Notes: a model not told the origin generated them from the sequence alone. A stretch of DNA of 64,000 bases from Brassica napus (GCF_020379485.1 NW_026014772.1:363570-427569), one strand, 5' to 3'; positions 10,761 to 22,854 are shown, counted from the first letter of the stretch. Made by a program: numbers and translations.

Positions 10761-11653
10761 CTGGCCCTTCCCGTGGACTGTTTGGGTGATTTTGGCCCAC
10801 GTGGGCTATCTGTTCAGTACACACAGGACGTCCGTGGGTGTCCGCCAGCACACACAGGACGTCTGTGGCTGTCCGTGTGTGTCCGTCAGCATACACATGA
10901 CGTCTGTGGCTGTCCATCAGTACACATATCAGCACGTTGGTCCTTGGACTCAGCACGCTTACCCTTCCTGTGGACTGTTCGGGTGATTTAGGCCCACATG
11001 GGCTGTCTGTTCAGTACACACAGGACGTCTGTGGGTGTCCGTCAGCACACACAGGACGTCCGTGTGTGTCAGTCAGCACACACAGGACATCTGGGGATGT
11101 CCGTGTGTACCCGTGTGTGTCCGTCAGCACAGACAGGACGTCCGTGGCTGTCCATCAGTACACATATCAGAACGTTGGTCCTTGGACTCCGCACGTTGAA
11201 CCTTCCCGTGTACTGTTCGGGTGATTTTGGCCCACGTGGGCTGTCTGGTCAGTACACACAAGACGTCTGTGGGTGTCGGCCAGCACACACAGGATGTCTG
11301 TGGCTGTACGTGTGTGTCCGTGTGCGTCCGTCTGTGTCCGTCAGCACACATAGGAGGTCTGTGGCTGTCCATCAATACACATATCAGCACGTTGGTCCTT
11401 GGACTCAGCACGTTGGTCCTTGGACTCAGCACGCTGGCCCTTCACGAGGACTGTTTGGGTGATTTTGGCCCACGTGGGCTGTCTGTTCTGTACACACAGG
11501 ACGTCTGTGGGTGTCCGTCAGCACACACAGGACGTCCGTGTGTGTCCGTCAGCACACACAAGACGTTTGTGGCTGTGCGTGTGTGTCCGTGTGTGTCTGT
11601 CAGCACACACATGACGTCTGTGGCTGTCCGTCAGTACACATATCTGCACGTTG
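10758..11653. repeat. Satellite array, block 2
   Basis: Same satellite between elements A and B. Spacer modules occur near 10760 (only its CTGGCCC half), 10936, 11171 and 11395. In the last, a ~23-bp piece (CACGTTGGTCCTTGGACTCA) is duplicated in tandem at about 11389-11433. The block ends CTGCACGTTG, where element B begins. Confidence 0.95.
11649..11653. repeat. Left target-site copy of element B
   Basis: CGTTG abuts the TGTAAGACC end of B. The other side (20790-20794) reads CATTG, one transition at a CpG away. The satellite motif CAGCACGTTGGTCC continues across the two flanks. Confidence 0.75.
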
Positions 11654-13669
11654 TGTAAGACCTGAACCCTGGCCTCTCGACCTGATGGAGTCCGCAGGCT
11701 TACTTATTAATATCTTTGCTTGTTTGATCCATTTTAAGTCTTTTATTTACTAAGTCATATTCGAATATGAGGTTCATAAACAAAGGAACAGATTGCACAG
11801 CGGAATAATAATGTGTTAACTTGTATTACTTAGAAACATGAGATTCAATACACAACTTCTTAACAGTCTCATAGACAATCACTAGTTCATCCCTAGCATC
11901 ATCTAACCACACGTTACACAGCCTCTCACTGACCGAGCCTTCACGGCTCCTTGGCTTGACCAGAACCATCCTTAGTTCCTGAAACCACAACCAGATAAGC
12001 ATTAATCATAACCGAGAATAGAACGAATTGATTCTACAGTGCTTGGCTTGGTTCCTAGAACTTATATAAACCTCAGTCAACATAATCATAAAAAGTATGA
12101 ACCTATCTACCGTATCCTAAGTCATTCAACCAACCACCCCTTGACTTAGAATCAGATAGATAGTCCAGAATAGATAAACAGGACACACGAACAGATCCGG
12201 ATCGTCCCCAAAGACCAATCCGTCTAACCGGATAAAATCTAGGTGCGACCGGCCAATGAAGTCCGGCTCAATGGCCCAACGGACTTCCTTACCTGATCCG
12301 GCCTTAGGCCTGGATCCAATCGGCCGAGTAAGCCTCAAGCTTAATCCGGAAGGCTTAGCAACCGGTCAGACCTTGCGACTCTATCTTGGCTTAGACAAAC
12401 CGTGACCTTGTCTGAACTAGACAAGCCATAGGCTGATCCATAAGGATCGGTCCTAACCTGTCCCGAAAGACACCGTTTGGAACATGCACCCTTTGGCCAT
12501 TCGTGCCTCTTGGTCCTCGTACCTTTTGATGTTCTTAACCTTTGGTATCTCGTACCTTTGGGTCACTGACACCCTTTGGCAACTCACAACCTTTGCACAC
12601 TCATGACTTTTGACAACTCGTGCCCTTTGGGTCATTCCCAACCGTTCGTCCTAACCGCCCAGTCATGGTGCGATCGGATCATCCGACTAACCGACCCGTG
12701 TCTAGGCTAGCGGTTTGATTATGTTCGGCCAAAGCCTAGGGACGTGTCCCTTGGACTCAACAAACACAACCTTTCGTGTTTAATCAGAGAGAAGAGAAGA
12801 GAAACGAATTGAAACAGATAAGGAGAGCCGGATGGGACTTAGGAACCGAGCAGAGCCGCGGTGCGGTCGCATGGACCGTCCGTTTGGTCTGATGGAGCCA
12901 CGGCCCATCACATACCTTGTGAACCACGTCTGGGTTCTCCATGCTCTTCTCCTTGTCTTGATCTCCCACTCTTGACCGGAGTTAGTTCCCAAACGATCAG
13001 AGTCGCCGGAACACAACCCCACCACACTCGGCCTTTCTCTTGGCCGGAATTCTCTCTTTCTCTCTTTCTTTCTCTCTACGTTTTTCTCTGAGTATTTTAC
13101 CCTGGAATTGGATAGTGAAATCGACAGGAGAGCCCCCATATTTATAGAAAATGAGGGGGTAAGTCTTGCCCCACAAACAGGCACGACTTGCTAGCGAATG
13201 GGCACCATTGGCGAAGGGTTGTCCCCTTTTGGCCACTTGCATCCCTTTGCCCTTTCTGGTTGGGTTTGGGGTCGGTCACCAGCCCAACCCACAGCCCGCC
13301 ACTGACCCGGACCAGGACCATCGGCCTATTGCCCGAACAGTCCGTCTAGTTGAGGTGAGCTGACTCTCAGCTGCCTCAGCTGGGTGAGCTAGTAGTCCAG
13401 CTAGTGGAGCTGACTTAGTAGGGACTGAGCTGGAGTGAACTAAACCTAGCTTCATTGAGCTGGTCGAGCTACTCGTCCAATTCGTCCAGTTACCGTCTTA
13501 CTCGTCCTAGCTGTCTCTTAGCTTGTATAAGGTTAAGTGTAAGTTTTCTTATGTCCTTAACCTTCTTTCTCGACCATGGAACGCTTGCCTTGATGTCCTA
13601 AGACTGGCTTGTACGTTTCCTCGACCCATGGCCGTCCCAACAATCCTACTCAGGATTGGGGGCGTGACA
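11654..13669 (-). repeat. 3' LTR of element B
   Basis: On the minus strand it starts TGTCACGCCCCC and ends GGTCTTACA. U3 (right side here) holds the phased AGCT cluster (about 13345-13515) and a TATA box at 13139-13146. Compared with the right LTR it lacks ~80 bp near 13290 but keeps a ~35-bp CCCTTTCTGGTTGGG segment that the right copy has lost. Confidence 0.92.
13139..13146 (-). promoter_or_regulatory. TATA box, B 3' LTR
   Basis: TATAAATA on the minus strand, followed by the purine-rich GAGAAAAACGTAGAG leader. Matching boxes are at 20210-20217 in the 5' LTR and in both LTRs of C. Confidence 0.65.
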
Positions 13670-14590
13670 AGTCTCCCCCTTGGGATGGATTCGTCCTCGA
13701 ATCCGAATCGAATTCTTCCTCAGAAACAAACAGATCCAACCACTCTGGGTACTCTGCTTTCATTCTAGCTTCGGTTTCCCAAGTGATTATATCCTGACCA
13801 TTACAGTCCCAGACGACCTTGACCATCTGGACCGTCTTCTTCCTTGTTGCTTTTTCCATCCTATCTATAATTCGAACTGGCCTCGTTTCCAAGGTTAGGT
13901 TCTTAACAAGATCGTCTGGAATGGCAGGAAGAGCGATGTCTTGGTCCGTCAGGCATTTCCAGAGTTGGGAGACATGTAACACATTATGAAATGCATCTAT
14001 CTTGGCCGACAAGTCCAACTTGTAGGCCACCATACCAAATCTTTCAATTATCTTGAACGGCCCCAAGTATCTCGGATCTAACTTCCGTCTCCTGGAAATT
14101 CGGACTCGTCCTTTGAAGGTAATCATTTTGAGATACACCAAGTCACCTACTTGAAACTCGAGATCTTTCCTTCTTCGATCTGCATAGTTCTTTTGGCGAT
14201 CTTGTGCCTGTCTCATCTTGTCCCTCAAGAGTTTGATATTTTTGGTTGTCTCTTTGACAATCTCCGGACCAATCATGCTGCGTTCCCCAACTTGGGTCCA
14301 GCACAAGGGTGTCCTGCATGGACGCCCATACAGAGCTTCGTATGGCGACATGCCAATACTACTATGGAAACTATTGTTGTAAGCAAATTCTACCAGAGGT
14401 AGATGTTTTTCCCAGGAATCACCCCAGTCTAAAACACATGCTCGCAACATATCTTCCAACGTCTGGATCGTACGTTCCGACTTTCCATCAGTCTATGGGT
14501 GATAGGCTGTACTCATGTTCACTCTTGTTCCTAAAGCTTTTTTGAAAGCTTTCCAGAAGTAAGATGTAAACCTTTAATCCCTATCTGAAA
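13650..14590 (-). pseudogene. Integrase core to chromodomain-like tail, element B
   Basis: The largest open piece is 13650-14459 (269 codons). It covers the end of the integrase catalytic core ([17 protein letters not shown], then [12 protein letters not shown]), the [14 protein letters not shown] C-terminal fold, HVSQLWKC, and a tail with [15 protein letters not shown]...VKVVWDC...[15 protein letters not shown]. The tail matches the chromodomain position and pattern of Tekay/Del chromoviruses; this domain is thought to steer integration to marked chromatin. Upstream, near 14572 and 14495, stops replace a Ser codon and a His codon that are intact in C. The stop codon of pol lies inside the LTR, ~20 bp past its edge. 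Confidence 0.9.
13670..13681 (-). promoter_or_regulatory. Polypurine tract, element B
   Basis: AAGGGGGAGACT on the minus strand, adjacent to the 3' LTR. It primes plus-strand DNA in this family. Confidence 0.8.
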
Positions 14591-15574
14591 CTATGCTTGC
14601 CGACACACCATGTAGTCGGACAATCTCATCAATGTTATACGTACAATCTGGTCGACCCCATCCGACTTCTTGATAGCCAGAAAGTGTGCTGATTTGGTTA
14701 GGCGATCAACCACAACCCAAACCGCATCTTTCTTACTCCTCGTGGTAGGGAACCCGGTCACAAAGTCCATTGTGATGTGATCCCATTTCCATTCCGGAAT
14801 AGGCAAGCTTTGCAATAACCCACTAGGCACTTGATGTTCTGCTTTGATGAGTTGGCAAGTGGAACACTTGGCCACCCACTCCGCGACATCTGCCTTCATA
14901 CGGATCCAATGATAGAATTTCTTAAGGTTCTGGTACATCTTCGTTGCACCAGGATGAACCGAGAATCTGGACTTATGAGCCTCCCTCATAATCTCTTCCT
15001 TTGGACTTCTATCATTAGGAACACTGATCCGACCGTTTACTAGGATGGTACCATCCTTTGCAGTCTGGTACTCCGTCCTATCATTTTGAGCAACCTTATT
15101 CAGGTTCTCATCCTGACCTTGAGCCAACCGGATTCGAGTAAGCAGGTCAGCTTGGTTAACCGCCTCCAACCCCAAAGCTTCGGTTGCCTCAGTCAGCACG
15201 TTCAGCCGCAGAGCACGGACCATACCATCCAGGTCGTCCGCCTCCCGTTTGGCGGATACATCAGCCCTCTTCCGGCTCAAAGCGTCTGCTACCAGATTAG
15301 CCTTTCCCGGATAATAGGTGATGTCCAAATCGTAGTCAGCTACGAATTCCATCCACCTCCTCTGCCTTAAGTTTAACTCAGGCTGGGTGAATATATACTT
15401 AAGACTCTTATGGTCCGTAAGTATCTGAACTTTGGCGCCATACAAGTATGATCGCCAAATCTTTAAGGTGAATACTACCGCAGCCATTTCGAGATCATGG
15501 GTGGGATAGTTTCCCTCATGTTTTCTCAACTGCCTGGACGCATAGGCAATGACCTTCCCATGCTGGGTCAACAC
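14591..15574 (-). pseudogene. RNase H and integrase N-terminal half, element B
   Basis: 327 open codons. RNase H runs from the start ([39 protein letters not shown], then LVADALSRK). The integrase zinc-binding part follows: His of [12 protein letters not shown], His of KFYHWIRM, Cys-x2-Cys of CSTCQLIK. The first catalytic Asp is in [13 protein letters not shown] stop near 15575 cuts it from reverse transcriptase, and a one-base loss near 14645 throws the frame off after VDQIV. Sister C is intact at both of these points. Confidence 0.9.
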
Positions 15575-15583
15575 GCAACCTAG

Positions 15584-16884
15584 TCAAGTGATGGACGCGT
15601 CCGTATAGACCAGATATGGTTGATCGGCTTCCGGAAGCACCAGGACGGGTGCGCTAGTCAGCATGTCCTTAAGTGCGGAGAAACATCCCTCACACTCTTT
15701 AGCCCATGTGAACTTAACGTCCTTCCCAGTCAACCGCGTCATAGGCTGAGCCAAGCTTGCGAATCCTTTCACAAACTTCCTATAGTAACCTTCCAGCCCT
15801 AAGATTATTCTGACTTCCGTGGCACTGCGTGGTCGGGGCCAATCCTTGATTGCCCTGATCTTCTCTGGATCAACCGAGATGCCCTGGTCAGAAACAATAT
15901 GGCCGAGGAACCCAATACTCTTCTGCCAAAAACTGCATTTACTGAGTTTAGCATAGAGTTTGTGTTCTCGTAATCGTTCCAGCACGGCTCTCAAGTGTTT
16001 CCTATGAGATTCCTCATCCTTGGAATAAATTAGGATATCATCAATGAAGATGATCACAAATTCATCCAAGAAATCCCGGAACACGCTGTTCATCATTTTC
16101 ATGAAAGCGGCAGGTGCATTGGTCAGACCGAACGGCATCACTACGAACTCGTAATGACCGTACCTGGTCCTAAATGTCGTCTTCCTAATATCATTTGGCT
16201 CTATAGGGATCTGATGATACCCTGAAGCCAAATCAATCTTGGAAAACCACTTGGCTCCTTTGAGTTGATCCAACAGCTCGTCTATCCTGGGCAACGGGTA
16301 CTTGTTCTTCACAGTGACCCTGTTCAACCCTCGATAGTCGATGCACAGACGCATGCTACCATCCTTCTTTTTCACAAAGAGGACTGGTGCACCCCAAGGG
16401 GAGCTACTTGGACGTATGAACCCCTTGTCCAGCAATTCTTCTAATTGCTTCTTTAGCTCGGCCATCTCGGCCGGAGCAATTCGGTACGGACTCTTGGACA
16501 GCGGAGCTGTCCCTGGCTCTAGTTCAATCGTAAATGGATCCGACCTATCAGGGGGGACCCCTGTGGTACCTGGAACACATCTGGGAACTTCGACACCAAC
16601 GAATCCTTTGAAAGGTCTTTCAGACAGACAGAACTGCCCGGCTCTGTAGTTGTAATTGTAGCCAAAAAGGACTGACAACCCTGTTCCAACATCCGAATCG
16701 CTCGAACTGCTGAAACCACTACTTTCTCTTGAGCCGGACACAGACATTGGTACTGGATTGGATGAAGCCCAGTCTCCAATTGCACACGACCTCTATGGCA
16801 ATCGAGAGTGGCCCGATACTTTCCCAACCAGTCCATACCTAGGATCACTTCGTGATTCTTTAGGTGGACACAGACCAAATCCAC
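15584..16884 (-). pseudogene. Protease C-terminus and reverse transcriptase, element B
   Basis: Two overlapping frames. 16519-16884 carries the end of the protease region (NHEVILGMDWLGKY) and a linker. A one-base loss near 16555 moves translation into 15584-16747, where the reverse transcriptase palm and fingers are intact: [56 protein letters not shown], and the catalytic FIDDILIYS (about 16024-16050) whose two Asp bind metal. Thumb and connection follow (GFLGHIVS, then [10 protein letters not shown]). The frame ends at a TGA after YTDASIT, where C has GGA. Confidence 0.92.
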
Positions 16885-18472
16885 AGGAATACCTTTCCCT
16901 GTATTGACACTGGGATATTTGACATGAGACCTAGTGAGTTCATGGCTTGCCCTCCGGCCGCCCTCACTATCCCAAAATTATCTCCAGCGTCCAGACAGAA
17001 CAGACCCTTTCCGACCAGTCCTGGACTCACAAAACTATGTGTAGCCCCTGTGTCGAAAAGTACATGGGTTTCCACACCACCAATCATGAGGGTTCCAGAG
17101 ATTGAATCAAACGATCCAGAAGCGTCGTCGTCCCGGGACAGCTCATACACCCTTGGTGTTGTGGTCGGCCTACTCTGGGTCGACTTGCCTGTGTCTCCAC
17201 AACCCTTCCCTTGTCCTCCTTGTAGCTTAGGACACTCCAACCTGTAGTGTCCAGTCTTGCCACATAGGAAGCAAGTCACGGAGCCACTGCCACTGGACTG
17301 GTCTGAGAATCGGTTTGGTCGAGTGTAGTTTTGGATCGTGTGATCCATGCTGCCACATTGCACACAAGCCCCCATGGCCTTCCAACACTCACCGGGATGA
17401 TTCTTTCCACACTTGGGACATGTAGGTCGGCCACCAGAGGCCTTACCTCCGTCCACCTGGTCCCACTTCCTCTTTTTATCATTTGTCTTGCCCGACGGGC
17501 CAGACTGTGACTTAGCCTTAAGCTTAACTTCTTCAGCCAAGTTAGACTCTAGCAAAGCCACCCGTTCCACCAGTTCTCCGACGGTGTTGAAAGTGCGGAT
17601 CGAGCAATGGGTCTTCAGTTCTAGCCTTAGTCCTCGGATGAACCTACGGACCTGGACTGCCTCGTCCTCCAGCTCTCTTCCAACAAACCGTCTGAGCCGG
17701 TTGAACTCTTCTTCGTACTCTCGTACGGTCCTGCGGCCTTGGGCCAAATCTAGAAACTGAGCTTCCAGACGATCCCAAGCCTCAGCAGGGAAGTATTTGC
17801 GGTTGAATTCAACTTCAAAGTCCGCAAAACTTTCAAGACTCCCATTGGTGCGCTTGTCCACTGCAAGCCACCAGTTATGCGCGTCCCCTTCCAGGAAGTG
17901 AACCGCAATGTCTCGCCTATAATCCTCTGGACAGCGAGTTGATTGAAAGTTTCGGACCAGCCTACTCCTCCACTCGTCTGCCACAATAGGGTCGGTGCTA
18001 CCGGAGAAATGCTTCGTACCCAACCTGGATAAATGTTGAAGCAGACTCAGATAGTCAACCTTCTTTTCAGACTTTTCCGGTGGATCGATCTCGATCACCT
18101 CAACCGTTTCCACAACTGGACCATTGGTGTTGGGGGTGGTCGTAGCCACAGGCGTAGCCTGGCCAACCGATGAGTTCACTAGTGGCGTGAACAGTTGGGC
18201 CATAGCCGCCACCTGAGTCCCCATTACCTTCATGGCCTCTAACAAGTCTTCTTTGGACAGTGTTGCGGGCACATTAGCCATTCCATCGGCCACTCTCTCA
18301 TGCTGGTCACCATCACGGTTAGCGTTCGAGGATTCCACTTCCTCATCACTCTCCTGATGTTCCTGACCATCCCGTTGCGTCCCCGTAAGGTTAACCTGAT
18401 TAGTTGGCAACACATCTCTAGTGTCAGCCGCGGCCGGATCGGTTTGCAATCCGGATGATTGGTTCCGTCCAT
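16860..18472 (-). pseudogene. gag fused in frame to protease, element B
   Basis: The ATG is at 18472 (context GCCATGG), with a one-base loss near 18455; the open frame runs 18449 to 16860 (529 codons). Gag: acidic N-terminus, capsid-type domain (NWWLAVDKRTNG, FNRKYFPAEAWDRLE, GRRTVREYEEEFNRL), then three Cys-rich motifs. They are CPKCGKNHPGEC, a CVQCGSMDHTIQNY motif whose last Cys is Tyr, and CFLCGKTGHYRLEC. Protease follows with LFDTGATHSF. Between them SISG and TLMIGG are joined exactly where C carries 93 extra bases. Protease then frameshifts near 16892. This is the longest open frame of the family in the window. Confidence 0.92.
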
Positions 18473-18645
18473 GGCCACTTGACTAGACTGACCGGCCGTT
18501 TTCTTACTCCTTCGGGACTTTCCCGATTTGCTTTTTCCAGCCTAAGGATTCAGACAACGTTAGTACGAAACATACTAAACATAAACAGAACAAAAGAATC
18601 CCTAGACTAAGCAATCAAACCTCACCGTGAGACCTAATCAGTTGG

Positions 18646-18646
<1 letters not shown>

Positions 18647-18678
<32 letters not shown>
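18647..18678. repeat. (TG)16 microsatellite in the leader of B
   Basis: 32 bp of alternating TG between primer binding site and gag. The counterpart in C is (CA)11 at 24391-24412, so the tract belongs to the element leader and has changed length. Confidence 0.9.
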
Positions 18679-18679
<1 letters not shown>

Positions 18680-18712
18680 ACTACATAACCCAACTATCCT
18701 AGAATCAAGCAT

Positions 18713-18723
18713 GCTCTGATACA
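18713..18723 (-). promoter_or_regulatory. Primer binding site of B, mutated
   Basis: TGTATCAGAGC on the minus strand. Relative to the TGGTATCAGAGC of A and C one G is lost, which weakens tRNA-iMet pairing. Confidence 0.8.
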
Positions 18724-18727
18724 AACT

Positions 18728-20789
18728 TGTAAGACCCGAACCCTCCTTTCGACCTGATGGAGTCCGCAGGCTTACTTATTAATTTCTTTGCTTGTTTGAT
18801 CCATTTTAAGTCTTTTATTTACTAAGTCATATTCGAATATGAGGTTCATAAACAAAGGAACAGATTGCACAGAGGAATAATAATGTGTTAACTTGTATTA
18901 CTTAGAAACATGAGATTCAATACACAACTTCTTAACAGTCTCATAGACAATCACTAGTTCATCCCTAGCATCATCTAACCACACGTTACACAGCCTCTCA
19001 CTGACCGAGCCTTCATGGCTCCTTGGCTTGACCAGAACCATCCTTAGTTTCTGAAACCACAACCAAATAAGCATTAATCATAACCGAGAATAGAACAGAT
19101 TGATTCTACAATGCTTGGCTTGGTTCCTAGAACTTAGATAAACCTCAGTCAACATAATCATAAAAAGTATGAACCTATCTACCGTATCCTAAGTCATTCA
19201 ACCAACCACCCCTTGACTTAGAATCAGATAGATAGTCCAGAATAGATAAACAGGACACACGAACAGATCCGGATCGTCCCAAAGACCAATCCGTCTAACC
19301 GGATAGAATCTAGGTGCGACCGGCCAATGATGTCTGGCTCAATGGCCCAATGGACTTCCTTACCTGATCCGGCCTTAGGCCTGGATCCAATCGGCCGAGT
19401 AAGCCTCAAGCCTAATCCGGAAGGCTTAGCAACCGGTCAGACCTTGCGACTCTATCTTGGCTTAGACAAACCGTGACCTTGTCTGAACTAGACAAGCCAT
19501 AGGCTGATCCATAAGGATCGGTCCTAACCTGTCCCGAAAGACACCGTTTGGAACATGCACCCTTTGGCCATTCGTGCCTCTTGGTCCACATACCTTTTGA
19601 TGTTCGTAACCTTTGGTATCTCGTACCTTTTGGTCACTGACACCTTTTGGCAACTCACAACCTTTGCACACTCATGACTCTTGACAACTCGTGCCCTTTG
19701 GGTCATTCCCAACCGTTCGTCCTAACCGCCCAGTCATGGTGCGATCGGATCATCTGACTAACCGACCCGTGTCTAGGCTAGCGGTTTGATTATGTTCGGC
19801 CAAAGCCTAGGGACGTGTCCCTTAGACTCAACCAACACAACCTTTCGTTTTTAACCAGAGAGAAGAGAAGAGAAACGAATTGAAACAGATAAGGAGAGCC
19901 GGATGGTACTTAGGAACCGAGCAGAGCCGCGGTGCGGTCGCATGGACCGTCCGTTTGGTCTGATGGAGCCACGGCCCATCACATACCTTGTGAACCACGT
20001 CTGGGTTCTCCATGCTCTTCTCCTTGTCTTGATCTCCCATTCTTGACCGGAGTTAGTTCCCAAACGATCAGAGTCGCCGGAACACAACACCACCACACTC
20101 GGCCTTTCTCTTGGCCGAAACTCTCTCTTTCTCTCTTTCTTTCTCTCTACGTTTTTCTCTGAGTATTTTACTCTGGAATTGGATAATGAAATCGACAGGA
20201 GAGCCCCCATATTTATAGAAAACGAGGGGGTAAGTCTTGCCCCACGAACAGGCACGACTTGCTAGCGAATGGGCACCATCGGCCAAGGGTTGTCCCCTTT
20301 CGGCCACTTGCAAGCATAGTCACCAGCCCAACCCACGCCCCAAGCCTGATGGACTTAGCCCACGGCCTTGCCCAAAGACCCAACAGCCCATGGCCTCATG
20401 GCCGGACCTCACAGCCCGCCACTGACCCGGACCCGGACCATCGGCCTAAAGCCCGAACAGTCCATCTAGCTGAGGTGAGCTGACTCTCAGCTGCCTCAGC
20501 TGGGTGAGCTAGTAGTCCAGCTAGTGGAGCTGACTTAGTAGGGACTAAGCTGGAGTGAACTAAACCTAACTTCATTGACTTGGTCGAGCTACTCGTCCAC
20601 TTCGTCCAGTTACCGTCTTACTCGTCTTAGCTGTCTCTTAGCTTGTATAAGGTTAAGTCTAAGTTTCCTTATGTCCTTAACCTTCTTTCTCGACCATGGA
20701 ACGCTTGCCTTGATGTCCTAAGACTGGCTTGTACGTTTCCTCGACCCATGGCCGTCCCAACAATCCTACTCAGGATTGGGGGCATGACA
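18728..20789 (-). repeat. 5' LTR of element B
   Basis: Minus-strand LTR from TGTCATGCCCCC (right end, C-to-T variant of TGTCACGCC) to GGTCTTACA. TATA at 20210-20217. It includes a 12-bp-spaced series of AACCTTTGG/CCCTTTGG phrases (about 19556-19720) shared with C and E. The AGCT cluster of U3 is at about 20465-20645. Confidence 0.92.
20210..20217 (-). promoter_or_regulatory. TATA box, B 5' LTR
   Basis: TATAAATA on the minus strand, the promoter that would drive B genomic RNA leftwards. Confidence 0.68.
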
Positions 20790-22255
20790 CATTGGTCCTT
20801 TGACTCCGCACGCTGACCCTTCCTGTGGACTGTTCGGGTAATTTTGGCCCTCGTGGGCTGTCTGTTCAGTACACACAGGACGTCCGTGGGTGTCCGCCAG
20901 CACACACAGGACGTCCATGGCTGTCCGTGTGTGTCCGTCTGTGTCCCTCAGCACACACAGGACGTCTGTGGCTGTCCCTCAATACACATATCAGCACGTT
21001 GGTCCTTGGACTCAGCACGCTGGCCCTTCCCGTGGACTGTTTGGGTGATTTTATCCAACGTGGGCTGTCTGTTCAGTACAGAAGGGACGTCCGTGGGTGT
21101 TCGCCAGCACACACAGGACATCCGTGGCTGTTTGTGGCTGTCCGTCAGCACACAAAGGACGTCCGTGTGTGTCTGTCAGCACACACAGGACATCCGTGGG
21201 TGTCCGTCAGCACACACAGGACGTCTGTGTGTGTCCGTCAGCAAACACAGGACGTCCGTGGCTGTCCGTGTGTGTCCGTCAGCACACACATGACGTTCGT
21301 GGCTGTCCATCAGTACACATATCAGCACATTGGTCCTTGGACTCTGCCCGCTGGCCCTTCCTGTGGACTGTTTGGGTAATTTTGGCCCACGTGGGCTATC
21401 TGGTCAGTACACATAGGATGTCTGTGGGTGTCCGCCAGCACACACAGGACGTCTGTGGCTGTCCTTGTGTGTCCGTGTGTGTCCGTCAGCACACACAGGA
21501 CGTCCGTGGCTGTCCATCAGTACACATATCAGCAATTTGGTCCTTGGACTCAGCACGCTTACCCTTCCCATGGACTGTTCGGGTGATTTAGGCCCACGTG
21601 GGCTGTCTGTTCACTACACACAGGACGTCCGTGGGTGTCCGTCAGCACACACAGGACGTCCGTGTGTGTCAGTCAGCACACACAGGACGTTCGTGGCTGT
21701 GCGTGTGTGTCCGTCAGCACACACATGACGTTCGTGGCTGTCCATCAGTACACATATCAGCACGTTGGTCCTTTGACTCCGCACCCTGACCCTTCCTGTG
21801 GACTGTTCGGGTGATTTTGGCCCTCGTGGGCTGTCTGTTCAGTACACACAGGACGTCTGTGGGTCTCCGCCAGCACACACAGGATGTCCGTGGCTGTCCG
21901 TGTGTGTCCGTCAGCACACACAGAACGTCCGTGGCTGTCCTTCAGTACACATATCAGCACGTTGGTCCTTGAACTCAGCACGCTGGCCCTTCCCATGGAT
22001 TGTTTGGGTGATTTTGTCCCACGTGGGCTGTCTGTTCAGTACACACAGGACGTCCGTGGGTGTCCGCCAGCACACATAGGACGTTTGTGGCTGTTTGTGG
22101 CTGTCCGTCAGAACACACATGACGTCCGTGTGTGTCTGTGTGTGTCTGTCAGCACACACACAACGTCCGTGGGTGTCCGTCAGCACACACATGACGTCTG
22201 TGTGTGTCCATCAGAATACACAAGACGTCCGTGGCTGTCCGTGTGTGTCCGTCTG
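20790..22255. repeat. Satellite array, block 3 (between B and C)
   Basis: Spacer modules near 20790, 21000, 21335, 21540, 21765 and 21960, of mixed T and C variant. This 1.47-kb block is the only DNA between the facing 5' ends of B and C. It ends TGTCCGTCTG at element C. Confidence 0.95.
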
Positions 22256-22434
22256 TGTCACGCCCCCAATCCTGAGTAGGATTGTTGGGACGGCCATGGT
22301 TCGAGGAAATGTGCAAGCCAGTCTTAGGACATCAAGGCAAGCGTTCCATGGTCGAGAAAGAAGGTTAAGGACATAAGGAAACTTAGACTTAACCTTATAC
22401 AAGCTAAGAGACAGCAAGGACGAGTATGACGGTA

Positions 22435-22568
22435 GCTGCACGAAGTGGACGAGTAGCTCGGCCAGCTCAATGAAGCTAGGTTCAGTTCACTCCAGCTCAG
22501 TCCCTACTAAGTCAGCTCCACTAGCTGGACTACTAGCTCACCCAGCTGAGGCAGCTGAGAGTCAGCTC
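22435..22568. promoter_or_regulatory. Phased AGCT cluster in U3 of C
   Basis: AGCT begins at 22435, 22456, 22465, 22475, 22495, 22515, 22524, 22536, 22545, 22554 and 22565. Steps are 9-12 bp or about twice that, close to one helical turn. Several are CAGCTGAG (E-box CAGCTG). Similar clusters lie in U3 of B, D, E and H. A role as an enhancer or protein-binding array is an inference. Confidence 0.55.
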
Positions 22569-22854
22569 ATCTCAACTAGACGGACTGTCCGGGCTTTAGG
22601 CCGGTGGTCCGAGTCCGGGTCAGTGGCGGGCTGTGAGGTCCGGCCATGAGGCCATGGGCTGTTGGGTCTTTGGACAAGGCTGTGGGCTAAGTCCAGGAGG
22701 CCTGGGGCGTGGGTTGGGCTTGTGACCGACCCCAAACCTAATCAGAAAGGGCGAAGGGATGCAAGTGGCCGAAAGGGGACAACCCTTGGGCGATGGTGCC
22801 CATTCGCTAGCAAGTCGTGCCTGTTCGTGGGGCAAGACTTACCTCCTCGTTTTC

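Larger units (their letters stand above)
11654..20789 (-). mobile_element. Ty3/gypsy element B (Tekay-like chromovirus), full length but broken
   Basis: Complete layout on the minus strand: 5' LTR 18728-20789, primer binding site, gag-protease, reverse transcriptase, RNase H, integrase with chromodomain-like tail, polypurine tract, 3' LTR 11654-13669. It is flanked by a 5-bp target duplication with one mismatch (CGTTG/CATTG). Compared with sister C it is closer to complete in integrase and lacks the 93-nt intron-like interval between gag and protease. Several one-base deletions (about 18455, 16892, 16555, 14645) and stop codons (about 15575, 14572, 14495) make it non-functional. The LTRs differ by indels, so it is older than A. 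Confidence 0.93.

Noticed and set aside
16341..17760. Plus-strand ORFs of 100-127 codons opposite gag/pol of B
   Set aside because: Antisense shadows of the conserved coding strand; they lack domains and mirror the real codons.
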